From: Verrucomicrobiota bacterium
GTDB lineage: Bacteria > Verrucomicrobiota > Verrucomicrobiia > Limisphaerales > JACRJZ01
Assembly: GCA_016219875.1 (NCBI GenBank)
Contig: JACRJZ010000068.1
Location: forward strand, 41,005 to 105,004
Reading direction: 5' to 3'
DNA: 64,000 bases
Shown: in pieces, positions 8,258-17,564 of the stretch
How the letters are laid out: each line of letters begins with the position of its first letter
How positions within the stretch are numbered: the stretch's first letter is position 1
The notes under the pieces: generated by a model
Seen by the model: the letters and a program-made list of their open reading frames with translations, nothing else
Told to the model about the DNA's origin: nothing
Databases searched by the model: none
Position numbers and translations under genes: made by a program

Positions 8258-9781
8258 TCAACTGTCGCCCCGCCCGGCTGCTGCCGTGTCCGCGCCTTCT
8301 GCCACGGGCGGCAAACGGAGGCTGGCTTCGAGCGGCTGGGCGTCGGCGAGTTCCTTTCCGGGTGAGCCGCCGCCCAGTTTCTCCAAGCGTTCACCGCTGG
8401 GACGGACCAATCGCTCGTAGCTGCCCACGGCGTCGTTGTAGGCGTTCTGCGCCCGCTCCAGGCCGGAGCGGATGCGCTCAAAGTGCTCGGTGAACTTGAC
8501 CACGCGCGCGAAAAACTCCTGCGCCGCCGCGGCAATGGCGCGGGCGTTCTCGGTCTGCGCGTACTGCTGCCAACTCACACTCACTGAGCGCAACAACGCG
8601 ATCAGCGATGCCGGCGTCGCCAGCATGATGCGCTTCTGCGCCGCCCAGACGATGAGGTCACGGTCGCCTTCCAGCGCGGCGCTGAAGAGAGATTCCGCCG
8701 GCAGAAACAGCACCACGTAGTCGAGCGCGTTGGGAAACTGGCTGGGGTAATCGCGGTCGCCCAGTTCTTTGATCGTGCTCTTGAGGCGGCTGGCGTGTGC
8801 AGCCAGGGCTTCGGCGCGCTTGGTGGTGTCCGCTTCGTCCAGCGCGGCCAGGAACTCCAGGCCCGGCACTTTGGAATCTACGATGATGACGCGCTCGCCG
8901 GGCAAACGGACGACGAGGTCCGGCTTCTTGTCGTCGGCCTGCGCCTGTTCGGTGAAGTCGCAATGGGCGCTCATGCCGGCGGCCTCGACCACGCGCCGGA
9001 GGGTTTCCTCGCCCCAACGGCCGCGCGCCTGGTTGGAACTGAGCACGCGCCGCAGTTGCAGCGTCTCGCTCGACAACGACTGGCTTTGCTGGGCCAGCGT
9101 TTCCAAGTGCTTCTTCACCTCGCCGAGCGCGGCGGACTGCGCGGTGTCGCTCTGCTGCAACCGTTGCTGGTAGGTCTTGAGTTGTTCTTCCAGGGGCTTG
9201 ACGAGTGTGGCGATAGACTCCTGCCGCTTCTCAAGATCGCCTTTGGCGGACTCTTGAAACTTGGCCAGCGTCTCATTCGCCAGTCGAAGGAACTCCGGCT
9301 GGGTCTGCTTGAGCGCGTCGGCGCTGAGCGCCTTGAAAGCGTCGCGCAAGTCGGCCAGGGCCTTCTCCTGTGCCTGCTTGGCCGCGCGGAGGTTTTCGTC
9401 GTAAGCCTGCCGCTGGTCGGCCAGTAGTCTCTCCGCAGCGGCCAAGCGGGCCTCGGCGGTGGCGCGGGCTTCGGCGGTCTGGGAAAGCTTGGCGCGCAGG
9501 TCGTCCGCTGCGGCGGCGGTTTCCTTGAGCGCGAGTTGCTGCTCGGCGAGGCGCTCCTCGGCGGCGCTCTGATTGGTTTCCGCCGCGGTCCGTCCCTGAG
9601 TGAGCTGAGTGATTTGCCCGCGGGCCTGGCTGAGTTCGTTGTCGCGCTGGATAAGTTGCTGGCGCAACTCGTTTTCCACGCGCTGGTCCGCAGGCGCAGA
9701 AACGGGACGACGCGAACCGAGCAGCCAGCCGACGGCACCACCCAGGACGAGGCCGACTAACAAGAACAGCACATCGTTCAT
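8258..9781 (-). CDS. rmuC: DNA recombination protein RmuC
   Basis: N-terminal TM segment, coiled coil, then RGRWGEETLRRVVEAAGMSAHCDFTEQ...KPDLVVRLPGERVIIVDSKVPG...YVVLFLPAESLFSAAL. Confidence 0.93.
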   Translation of the reverse strand: MNDVLFLLVGLVLGGAVGWLLGSRRPVSAPADQRVENELRQQLIQRDNELSQARGQITQLTQGRTAAETNQSAAEERLAEQQLALKETAAAADDLRAKLSQTAEARATAEARLAAAERLLADQRQAYDENLRAAKQAQEKALADLRDAFKALSADALKQTQPEFLRLANETLAKFQESAKGDLEKRQESIATLVKPLEEQLKTYQQRLQQSDTAQSAALGEVKKHLETLAQQSQSLSSETLQLRRVLSSNQARGRWGEETLRRVVEAAGMSAHCDFTEQAQADDKKPDLVVRLPGERVIIVDSKVPGLEFLAALDEADTTKRAEALAAHASRLKSTIKELGDRDYPSQFPNALDYVVLFLPAESLFSAALEGDRDLIVWAAQKRIMLATPASLIALLRSVSVSWQQYAQTENARAIAAAAQEFFARVVKFTEHFERIRSGLERAQNAYNDAVGSYERLVRPSGERLEKLGGGSPGKELADAQPLEASLRLPPVAEGADTAAAGRGDS

Positions 9782-9815
9782 GGAACTTGGGTGGATGGAA
9801 GCGCCAGAACCGAGC

Positions 9816-9857
9816 GAATTGGAAATTGAAAATTGAAAATTCTCAATTTCCAATTCC
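9816..9857. repeat. Degenerate 7-bp tandem repeat
   Basis: AATTGGA-AATTGAA-AATTGAA-AATTCTC-AATTTCC-AATTCCC; also an overall inverted repeat. Confidence 0.85.
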
Positions 9858-9863
9858 CCCTCT

Positions 9864-10805
9864 TCACGCCGCCACGCCTTCCGGTCCCTTGCCGCCGTTG
9901 ATGAGGAAGAGCACGGCCATGCGCACCGCCAGCCCGTTGGTGACTTGCTGGAGGATCACCGAGCGCCCGCAATCCGCCACGTCGCTGTTGATTTCGACCC
10001 CGCGGTTGATCGGGCCGGGGTGCATGATCATCACGTCCGGCTTGGTGCGGGCGAAGCGGGCGCGGGTCAGGCCGAACTGGCTCGTGTATTCGCTGAGGCT
10101 GGGGAACGCGCTCTTGCGCTGCCGTTCGTGCTGGATGCGCAGCAGGTTGATCACGTCGGCGTTCTCGATGGCTTCATCGACGTTGTAGGTCACGCGCACG
10201 CCCATTTGCTCGAAAGTGCGCGGGACGAGCGTGCTGGGGCCGCAGAGCGTGACGTTGGCGCCCAGCCTCGTCAGCGCCCAAATGTCCGAGCGCGCCACGC
10301 GGCTGTAGAGAATATCGCCCAGGATGGTCACGTTCAGCCCGGCGATGCGGCCTTTCTTCTCCAGGATGGTGAAGGCGTCGAGCAGCGCCTGTGTGGGATG
10401 CTCGTGCGCGCCGTCCCCGGCGTTCACGACGTGGGCCTCCAACACCCGCGACAGAAAATGCGGCGCGCCCGAGGCGCTGTGGCGGATGATGATGATGTCG
10501 GCGTTAAGGGCTTCCAGGTTGCGGGCGGTGTCCTTGAGCGTCTCGCCTTTCTTCAGCGACGAGGCCTCGGCGGTGAAGTTGACGATGTCCGCCGTGAGCC
10601 GTTGGGCGGCCAGTTCAAAGCTGATGCGCGTGCGCGTGGACGGCTCGATGAACAGGTTGATGACGGTCTTGCCGCGCAGGGCCGGCACCTTCTTGATGGC
10701 GCGCTCGCCCACGGCCTTGAAGGCGCGGGCCGTCGCCAGCACGGTATTGATCTCGTCAACGGAGAGCGATTCGATGTCGAGCAGGTGTTTGCGTGTCCAA
10801 CTCAT
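9864..10805 (-). CDS. pyrB: Aspartate carbamoyltransferase catalytic subunit
   Basis: [60 protein letters not shown]. Confidence 0.95.
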   Translation of the reverse strand: MSWTRKHLLDIESLSVDEINTVLATARAFKAVGERAIKKVPALRGKTVINLFIEPSTRTRISFELAAQRLTADIVNFTAEASSLKKGETLKDTARNLEALNADIIIIRHSASGAPHFLSRVLEAHVVNAGDGAHEHPTQALLDAFTILEKKGRIAGLNVTILGDILYSRVARSDIWALTRLGANVTLCGPSTLVPRTFEQMGVRVTYNVDEAIENADVINLLRIQHERQRKSAFPSLSEYTSQFGLTRARFARTKPDVMIMHPGPINRGVEINSDVADCGRSVILQQVTNGLAVRMAVLFLINGGKGPEGVAA

Positions 10806-10916
10806 AGTGTCAGCGTTGCCGATGTTGGCGGCGACGCTAACGAGGGCCGCTGGCTTTGCCAAGAACTTGTTTCGTGAAGCGGGCTGTCTGGCCGGCATCT
10901 CCCACCAGGAGCGTTG

Positions 10917-11007
10917 AAGAGTTGAAGCGATGAAGCGTTAAAGCGGCTTCGCCACATGGGTTCCGGTCAATGTTGGAGCCGCTTCAACGCTTCAACGATT
11001 GAACACG
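10917..11007. repeat. 8-bp-period tandem repeats in inverted orientation between pyrB and pyrK
   Basis: GTTGAAGA-GTTGAAGC-GATGAAGC-GTTAAAGC-GGCT ... AGCCGCTTC-AACGCTTC-AACGATTG-AAC. Confidence 0.75.
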
Positions 11008-11082
11008 TCAGCCTCTGCCTGCGGCAAGGAATTGGGCCAGCGTTGACACGTCCGGCCACCCCTCCCATGCTCGACGGCAGCG

Positions 11083-11868
11083 ATGCTTGAGCAAACCGTC
11101 CAGATCGTTTCCAACGAGCGCGACACCGACCTCTACTTTCGGCTGGTCCTGCAGGCGCCGCAGATCGCGCCGCTGGTCCAGCCGGGGCAGTTCGCCCATG
11201 TCCGCATCCTGCCGATGAAGGAGGCGCTGTTGCGGCGGCCGTTCAGCATTTTTCAGGTCGAGGGCGACACCTTTTCCATCCTCTACAAAAGCGTTGGCAA
11301 AGGCAGCGACAGGCTCGCGCGCATGAAGCCCGGCGAGGAGCTGAGCGTGATTGCGCCGCTGGGCCACGGCTTCAGCGTGCCGAAGGACGGCGGCGAGACT
11401 CCCCTGCTCGTCGCCGGTGGCTACGGCATGGCCGCGATGTATCTGTTGGCACAACGCTCGCCGCAGAAGGGCCTCGTCTTCGTCGGCGGGCGGCGGCGCG
11501 TGGACATCCTCTGCGAAGACGAGTTTCGCGCGCTCGGCTGGGACGTGCGCGTGACCACCGAGGACGGCAGCCGCGGCGAGAAGGGGCTTGTGATCCATCC
11601 GCTCATCACCGAACTCCGTCGCAGCACGGTGGGAAGGAAGCTTTTCGCCTGCGGCCCGAACCCAATGCTCAAGGCGGTCGGCACGATTGCCGAGGAGTTC
11701 AACGTCCCGGCGGAACTCTCGATGGACGAGCACATGTGTTGCGGCGTGGGCGTCTGCCTGACCTGCGTGATCCCCGTGAAGGCGGCCGACGGCTGGGAAT
11801 ACCAGCGGACCTGCACCGAAGGGCCAGTGTTTGACGCGCGCCAGATTGCATGGGAGGTGGCGAAGTGA
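11083..11868 (+). CDS. pyrK: Dihydroorotate dehydrogenase electron transfer subunit (FAD/2Fe-2S)
   Basis: RRPFSIFQVEGDTFSILYKSVGKGSDRLA; VAGGYGMAAMYLLAQ; HMCCGVGVCLTCVIPV...RTCTEGPVF; followed by pyrD. Confidence 0.9.
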   Translation: MLEQTVQIVSNERDTDLYFRLVLQAPQIAPLVQPGQFAHVRILPMKEALLRRPFSIFQVEGDTFSILYKSVGKGSDRLARMKPGEELSVIAPLGHGFSVPKDGGETPLLVAGGYGMAAMYLLAQRSPQKGLVFVGGRRRVDILCEDEFRALGWDVRVTTEDGSRGEKGLVIHPLITELRRSTVGRKLFACGPNPMLKAVGTIAEEFNVPAELSMDEHMCCGVGVCLTCVIPVKAADGWEYQRTCTEGPVFDARQIAWEVAK

Positions 11869-12779
11869 ATCTCTCCGTCCAAATTGGCAAACTGACGCTG
11901 CAAAACCCCGTGACCGTGGCCTCGGGCACGTTCGGCTACGGCGTCGAATACGCGCAACTGCTCGACCTCAACCAACTCGGGGCGGTGACAGTGAAGGGCA
12001 TCCGGCTCAATCCCGTTCGCGGCAATCCCACGCCGCGCACCGCCGAAGTCACCAGCGGCATGTTGAACGCCATCGGCCTCCAGGGGCCGGGCGTGGACGG
12101 CTTTATCCAGAAATACTGGCCGTTCCTCAAAGAACTGAAGGTGCCGACGATCATCAATATCTGGGGCACGACCGTCGAGGAATACGCTGAAGTAGCGCGG
12201 CGCTTTGATGCGCTCGGCGGCGTGGGTGCGCTGGAACTCAACGTCTCGTGCCCGAACATCAAAGAAGGCGGCGCGCAGTTCGGGACCGACTGCCAACTCC
12301 TCAGCCAAGTGGTGGCAGCCTGCCGCAAGGCCACGACGCTGCCGCTCATCACCAAGATGAGCCCGAACGTGGTCAGCATCGCGCCGTATGCCAAAGCAGC
12401 GGAAGAGGCCGGCAGCGACGCGCTGGCGGTGACGAACAGTTTCCCGGCGATGGCCATCGATATCGAAACGCGCCGGCCCAAGCTGGCGAACATCACCGGT
12501 GGCCTCACGGGACCGTGCCTCAAACCCATCGCGATCAAGCTCGTCTGGGAAGCGGCCAAGGCGGTGAAGATTCCCATCATCGGCATGGGCGGCATTCAGA
12601 ACGCGGCGGATGCCATTGAGTTCCTGATGGCGGGCGCGACGGCCGTGGCAGTGGGCACGGCGAACTTCTACGAGCCGCAGACGGCCTTGCAGGTGATCGC
12701 GGGCCTTCGCGAGTTCATGGCCAAGCGCGGCCTCCAAGACGTGCGGGAGATGGTTGGCAGCATGCAGGCGGGCAGATGA
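11865..12779 (+). CDS. pyrD: Dihydroorotate dehydrogenase (class 1B)
   Basis: NPVTVASGTFGYGVEY; GAVTVKGIRLNPVRGNPTPRTAEV; ELNVSCPNIKEGGAQFGTD; PIIGMGGIQNAADAIEFLMAGATAVAVGTANF. GTG start preferred; ORF extends to 11850. Confidence 0.93.
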   Translation: MNLSVQIGKLTLQNPVTVASGTFGYGVEYAQLLDLNQLGAVTVKGIRLNPVRGNPTPRTAEVTSGMLNAIGLQGPGVDGFIQKYWPFLKELKVPTIINIWGTTVEEYAEVARRFDALGGVGALELNVSCPNIKEGGAQFGTDCQLLSQVVAACRKATTLPLITKMSPNVVSIAPYAKAAEEAGSDALAVTNSFPAMAIDIETRRPKLANITGGLTGPCLKPIAIKLVWEAAKAVKIPIIGMGGIQNAADAIEFLMAGATAVAVGTANFYEPQTALQVIAGLREFMAKRGLQDVREMVGSMQAGR

Positions 12780-12929
12780 TCCGAGGCCTGGCCACCAATC
12801 GGCCGCACGTTTCTGAAACGCTTCAGCAGTCGGTGCGAGTTGCCTTTCACAGACGCAAAGCCTGCGCCTGCATGTTGCCGCGCATCGCCGCTTGCGTCCG
12901 GCGGCCCTCCACCCTACCCTTGCGGCGTC

Positions 12930-13163
12930 GTGAAACAGCCGTTCATCAACGTCGAAGAAGCCATCGGCAAAGTCGTCGGACGGCGCACCAAAACGCCCGA
13001 CGCTTTCGCCAGCGGCATGAAGTTGCAGTCGCTGGCGGCGCAGATGCACGTCTCTCTGACGCAGCGCTGGGCGCCCAAGGGAGTTTACCGTTTCAAGAGC
13101 CACGAGGAAGCGGACGAATGGATGAACCGAATGCTGGCGCGAAGCCAGATCCCAAAGAGCTAG
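12930..13163 (+). CDS. Hypothetical small protein overlapping the nucleotidyltransferase gene (possible antitoxin-like partner)
   Basis: VKQPFINVEEAIGKVVGRRTKTPDAFASGMKLQSLAAQMHVSLTQRWAPKGVYRFKSHEEADEWMNRMLARSQIPKS; GTG start; overlaps the next CDS by 46 bp. Confidence 0.5.
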   Translation: MKQPFINVEEAIGKVVGRRTKTPDAFASGMKLQSLAAQMHVSLTQRWAPKGVYRFKSHEEADEWMNRMLARSQIPKS

Positions 13164-13651
13164 AACCACGCCCGCCGCTCCAGGCGGATCTCGTGGCGCT
13201 TTGCCGTCAATTGAACCAGCGCGGCGCTCGTTACGTCGTCGTGGGCGGTTTCGCAGTCATTGCGGCTGGCTTGCCGCGGATGACCGGCGACATTGACCTC
13301 GTCGTCGCGGCGGACCGCGAGAACGAGGCCAAAGTCTTCTCCGCTCTGGCCACCCTCCCTGATAACGCCGTCCGCGAGTTGCAGCCAGGCGAACTTCAGC
13401 AATACACCGTCATCCGCGTGGCGGACGAAATCCTGGTGGACCTCATGCGCTCGGCGGGAGGCATTGAGTATGAGGAAGCCGCCAAGGACGTGGTCGTGCG
13501 AGAAGTCGAAGGCGTGCCCATTCCTTTCGCGTCGCCGCGCCTGCTTTGGCGCATGAAGTCCGTCACGCGCCGTGAGAAGGACGCCGCGGACCTGGTGTTC
13601 CTCCGCTACTGGTTTGCCGAGCGCGGCGAAGAGCCGCCGCGAGTCGAATAG
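13118..13651 (+). CDS. Nucleotidyltransferase-fold protein
   Basis: YVVVGGFAVIAAGLPRMTGDIDLVVAADRENEAKVFSALATL (GG..A....R.T.DIDLV signature). Confidence 0.75.
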   Translation: MDEPNAGAKPDPKELEPRPPLQADLVALCRQLNQRGARYVVVGGFAVIAAGLPRMTGDIDLVVAADRENEAKVFSALATLPDNAVRELQPGELQQYTVIRVADEILVDLMRSAGGIEYEEAAKDVVVREVEGVPIPFASPRLLWRMKSVTRREKDAADLVFLRYWFAERGEEPPRVE

Positions 13652-13968
13652 ACGCCCGGAGGGGACGCGTGAAGACGCCTCCCCACCGAGAAATCGTCAA
13701 GGCAGCCGGAACCAGCGGCGGCCTCTTTTGCGGCAGCGTGGCTCGGGAAGTCGTTGAAGCTGGCAGTGCTGGCGTCGCGGATGTGCCAGGTGGCCCAGCG
13801 GTCTTTCGGGGCGCCGGAGTTCACTACGACGCGCTGGCCGATGGCATCCCGGGTTGCTGTCGCGATTGGGGCGTTGGCGCCGGCTGTGCCGTCCGTCGGA
13901 ACCCGCCGCCTTTACCTTTCAACAAAGCCTCTGGGGCTTCACCCGAAAACCGCGGAATGTCATGGAAG

Positions 13969-14859
13969 CTACCTCTTGACGGTGGCTCGCCTGCCGACTT
14001 GGGGCAGGAGCAGCTTCCGGATTTGCATCAACTCGCGCCGGTGCGCCTCCGACACTTCCGGGTAGCGCGGCTTGGTCTTCTTCAGCACCTCGACAAGGAT
14101 CGCGGCCACCGCCGTCCGCGCGAACCATTTGCGGTCGGCCGGGATCACGTACCACGGCGCGTAATCGGTGCTCGTGTGGCGGATCATCTCCTCGAACGCT
14201 TTCTGGTAATCGTCCCAATGCTGCCGCTCAGCGAGATCGGCCTTGGAGAATTTCCAGTTCTTGGCCGGGCTTTCAATGCGGGACAGGAACCGCTCCGCCT
14301 GCTCGCGTTTCGAGAGATGCAGGAAGAACTTCACCACCTGCGTGCCGTTGCGCTCGAGGTAGCGCTCGAAGGCGTTGATGTCCTCGTAGCGCCGGCTCCA
14401 AATCTTCGGGTCTTCCGCCGCGCCGACCGGCAGCCGCTGGCCTTGGAGAAATTCCGGATGCACGCGCACGACCAGCACTTCTTCGTAATACGATCGGTTG
14501 AAAATGCCGATGCGCCCGCGATCGGGTGTGTGAACGTGCGTGCGCCAGAGGTAATCATGGTCGAGTTCCGTCAGGCTCGGCGCTTTGAAGGAGCACACCT
14601 CGCAGCCCGCCGGATTGATCCCAGACATGACGTGCTTGATAAGGCCGTCCTTCCCCGCCGCGTCCATGCCCTGGAGGATCACCAGCACGGCGTCGCGATG
14701 GTGCGCGTAAAAGCGGTCCTGCAACTCCAGCAACTGCGCGAGCTGCTTCTGCTGGAGCCGTTCTGCCTTGTCGCGGTCGAGTGGGCCTTTGAAGGCGGGA
14801 TCGCGGTCCTTGAGACGAAAGCCCTTGCCGAAAGCACGGAGTTGTTTGGCGAAGTTCAT
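13969..14859 (-). CDS. ppk2: Polyphosphate kinase 2 family protein
   Basis: VLVILQGMDAAGKDGLIKHVMSGINPAGCEVCSFKAPS; GRIGIFNRSYYEEVLVVRVHPEFL; WYVIPADRKWFARTAVAAILVEVL. Confidence 0.92.
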   Translation of the reverse strand: MNFAKQLRAFGKGFRLKDRDPAFKGPLDRDKAERLQQKQLAQLLELQDRFYAHHRDAVLVILQGMDAAGKDGLIKHVMSGINPAGCEVCSFKAPSLTELDHDYLWRTHVHTPDRGRIGIFNRSYYEEVLVVRVHPEFLQGQRLPVGAAEDPKIWSRRYEDINAFERYLERNGTQVVKFFLHLSKREQAERFLSRIESPAKNWKFSKADLAERQHWDDYQKAFEEMIRHTSTDYAPWYVIPADRKWFARTAVAAILVEVLKKTKPRYPEVSEAHRRELMQIRKLLLPQVGRRATVKR

Positions 14860-14987
14860 AGATGACGGCGGGGTGTATAGCAGGAACGGGCAGCAGACGG
14901 CAATGACACAATTTGGGAGAGTTCAACTCGAACTTCGAATGGCCACAAGGAACACAGCGCGGCAAAGCCGCAACCCAAAGGAGATTT

Positions 14988-15207
14988 GCCACAAAGAACA
15001 CAAGGAGACGCAAAACTCTTTGCGACTTTTTGCGACCTTTTGCGGCAACAACAAATCCTCGCGGAATTGCGCGACTCGGACGTATTCCACTACAAGGAAC
15101 GCAAAGCCAGAGAGCCACGGAGCCGTACGGTCAGAAAGCGTCCTTGTTCGGTTCGGAAGCCGCCGAACTCGTTCTCCTTCTTTGCGTTTCCTTGCGTTCT
15201 TTGCGGC
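14988..15207. repeat. Inverted-repeat element with GCCACAAAGAACACAAGGAGACGCAAA-type arms
   Basis: 14988-15014 matches the reverse complement of 15181-15207 at most positions; interior contains repeated TTTGCGAC units. Confidence 0.75.
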
Positions 15208-15228
15208 CAACTTCGGTTTTTTCGGGTT

Positions 15229-15270
15229 CAAAACTCCGTAGCAGCCGAAGTGACGAGGCTCAATCTTTGA
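15229..15270. repeat. GTAGCAGCC element, degenerate single arm
   Basis: CAAAACTCCGTAGCAGCCGAAGTGACGAGGCTCAATCTTTGAAGCGAAC; no matching second arm nearby. Confidence 0.6.
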
Positions 15271-15303
15271 AGCGAACAGTGGCGTCTTGCACCCAGCCTC
15301 GAC

Positions 15304-16986
15304 ATGACGCACACTCCCCTCGTAACGAACATGGCCACGAACGTTCATCCCCTCGCGGGCAAACCGGCCCCGCCCGAGTTGTTGATTGATGTCAGCAAGC
15401 TCGAACGCGACTACTACGAACGGAAACCCAACATTCAGGACCATAACCAACTCGTCAGCTTCGGCACCAGTGGCCATCGCGGCACCTCGTTCAACGGCAC
15501 GTTCAGCGAGTCGCACATTCTGGCCATCACCCAGGCGGTCTGCGACTACCGGCGCACCCACGGTACGACGGGGCCGGTGTTCATGGCGAAGGACACCCAT
15601 GCGCTCTCCGCGTTCGCCCAGCGCACCGCCCTGGAAGTCCTCGCCGCCAACGGCGTCGAGGTTTTCATCCAGGCCAATGACGGCTTCACGCCCACGCCCG
15701 CTCTCTCCTTCGCGATCCTGGAGTACAACCGTGGCCGCAAGGACGGTCTGGCGGATGGGATTGGCATCACGCCCTCCCACAACCCTCCGTCCGACGGCGG
15801 GCTGAAATACAATCCGCCGAATGGCGGCCCGGCTGACACGAATGTCACCAACTGGATTCAGCACCGCGCGAATCAACTCCTGCATCCCAACAGCCACGGC
15901 TTGCACCGAATGCCCTACGAAGCCGCCTTGCGCGCTGCGACCACGCACCAGCACGACTACGTCAGGCCCTACGTCGAAGCGCTCGGCACCGTGCTGGACA
16001 TGGATGCCATCCGCAGCGCGGGCGTGAAGATCGGCGTGGACCCGCTGGGTGGGGCGTCCGTGAACTACTGGGAGCCGATCAAGGAACGCTACGGTTTGAA
16101 CCTCAGCGTCGTGAATCCGCGCGTGGACCCGACCTTCAACTTCATGACGCTGGATCACGACGGAAAAATCCGCATGGACTGCTCCAGTCCGCACGCGATG
16201 GCCAGCCTGGTCCGGCTGAAAGACAGGTTCGACGTGGCCTTCGGTACCGATCCCGACGCCGACCGCCACGGCATTGTCACGCCCAGCGCAGGACTGATGA
16301 ACCCGAACCACTATCTCGCCGTGGCCATCAATTACCTGCTGAGGAACCGACCGCAATGGTCTGCCGCCTCCGCCGTCGGCAAGACCGTCGTCAGCAGCAG
16401 CTTGATTGACCGGGTGGTGGCGGATCTCGGGCGCACGCTGTGCGAGGTGCCGGTGGGTTTCAAATGGTTTGTGGCCGGCCTGTTCGAAGGCTCGCTTTGC
16501 TTCGGCGGCGAGGAGAGCGCGGGCGCGTGCTTCCTCCGCCGCGACGGCTCGACGTGGGTGACGGAGAAGGATGGCCTGGTGCTGGGGCTCCTGGCGGCTG
16601 AAATCGAAGCCCGCACGGGCATTGACGTGGGAGCCCATTACCAGTACCTCACCGGCAAGCTGGGCAACTCCTTCTACACCCGGATTGACACGCCCTGCAC
16701 GCCGGAGCAGAAGGCGGGATTCAAGGCACTGACTCCCGAATCTGTGAAGGCAACGGAATTGGCGGGCGAACCCATCACCTCGAAACTCGTCAATGCCCCC
16801 GGCAACCAAGCGCCGATTGGCGGCCTGAAGCTGGTGACAGCCAACGGCTGGTTTGCCGCGCGCCCCAGCGGCACGGAGAGCCTCTACAAACTGTATGCTG
16901 AGAGCTTCCGCAGCCCCGAACACCTCGGCCAACTCATCACCCAGTCTCGCGCCTTGGTGCAGACGGCCCTGACCGGACCCAAGTAA
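15304..16986 (+). CDS. pgm: Phosphoglucomutase (alpha-D-glucose phosphate-specific)
   Basis: [108 protein letters not shown]. Confidence 0.95.
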   Translation: MTHTPLVTNMATNVHPLAGKPAPPELLIDVSKLERDYYERKPNIQDHNQLVSFGTSGHRGTSFNGTFSESHILAITQAVCDYRRTHGTTGPVFMAKDTHALSAFAQRTALEVLAANGVEVFIQANDGFTPTPALSFAILEYNRGRKDGLADGIGITPSHNPPSDGGLKYNPPNGGPADTNVTNWIQHRANQLLHPNSHGLHRMPYEAALRAATTHQHDYVRPYVEALGTVLDMDAIRSAGVKIGVDPLGGASVNYWEPIKERYGLNLSVVNPRVDPTFNFMTLDHDGKIRMDCSSPHAMASLVRLKDRFDVAFGTDPDADRHGIVTPSAGLMNPNHYLAVAINYLLRNRPQWSAASAVGKTVVSSSLIDRVVADLGRTLCEVPVGFKWFVAGLFEGSLCFGGEESAGACFLRRDGSTWVTEKDGLVLGLLAAEIEARTGIDVGAHYQYLTGKLGNSFYTRIDTPCTPEQKAGFKALTPESVKATELAGEPITSKLVNAPGNQAPIGGLKLVTANGWFAARPSGTESLYKLYAESFRSPEHLGQLITQSRALVQTALTGPK

Positions 16987-17057
16987 CCACAACAGAACTC
17001 GGCGGTGGCTCATGGCCGTCGCGATCCCGCCCCAAAATCCCGTCAGGGACAAGCGAA

Positions 17058-17219
17058 AATAGCCCAGCGATTCATCGCTGGGACAACGGCCAGCCAACCC
17101 CCTCAAGCCCCGGAGGGGCGAAAGACGGCATTGAGCAAGCTGGCGATCATTTCTTTCGTCCCTAACGGGACTTGTCCCTTCTGCCCCCGGGAACCCCAGC
17201 GATGAATCGCTGGGCTATT
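17058..17219. repeat. Inverted repeat with 25-bp perfect arms, each arm itself a hairpin
   Basis: AATAGCCCAGCGATTCATCGCTGGG (17058-17082) and its exact reverse complement (17195-17219); each holds CCAGCGAT-TC-ATCGCTGG. Confidence 0.9.
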
Positions 17220-17329
17220 CTCTTCCGCCCTGGCGGGCTGGGGCAGCCCCGCTGATGCTCGTCCGCCGGCAACGTCCGCATCACGGCATGTGCGTAGGCA
17301 TTGATGCGCTCCGGCTGGAGCAGCGGTTT

Positions 17330-17357
17330 GAAATCTGAAATCAGCCATCTGCAATCC
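17330..17357. repeat. Degenerate 7-bp tandem repeat
   Basis: GAAATCT-GAAATCA-GCCATCT-GCAATCC. Confidence 0.65.
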
Positions 17358-17564
17358 AGCGAAGCGTGGCGGCCAGCAGCGTCAGCACCGCGCGCAGTTC
17401 CTCGTCGGCGAACCGCTTGAACTCGCCGGACAGCCGCAGTTGCACCCGGCCCTCTTCCTTGAGTCGGATGATCTCCTCCTTGAGCCACCTGAACTCGTCG
17501 CAGCGACATTCGTCTTGTCGTTCGTCTTCAGGAAATCGCGGTACTCGCGTTTTTAAATTGGCAG

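Noticed and set aside
13606-13890. Minus-strand peptide NSGAPKDRWATWHIRDASTASFNDFPSHAAAKEAAAGSG
   Set aside because: Protein-like composition but no clear start, length or family; could be a gene remnant, left unannotated.
14768-15241. Plus-strand ORF containing HKEHKETQ and LRFLAFFAANFGF
   Set aside because: Translation of repetitive DNA (CACAAAGAACACAAGG/TTTGCG units), not a protein family.
14923-17106. 727-aa minus-strand ORF
   Set aside because: Antisense to pgm and runs through the CACAAAGAACACAAGG repeat; no recognisable domain.
17005-17205. Plus-strand ORF with IAQRFIAG...PPQAPEGRK
   Set aside because: Reading frame through the CCAGCGATTCATCGCTGG palindromic repeat; spurious.
17354-17560. 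Minus-strand ORF ECRCDEFRWLKEEIIRLKEEGRVQLRLSGEFKRFADEELRAVLTLLAATLRWIADG
   Set aside because: Looks protein-like but lacks a convincing start; may be a decayed gene end or a small downstream gene; evidence insufficient.
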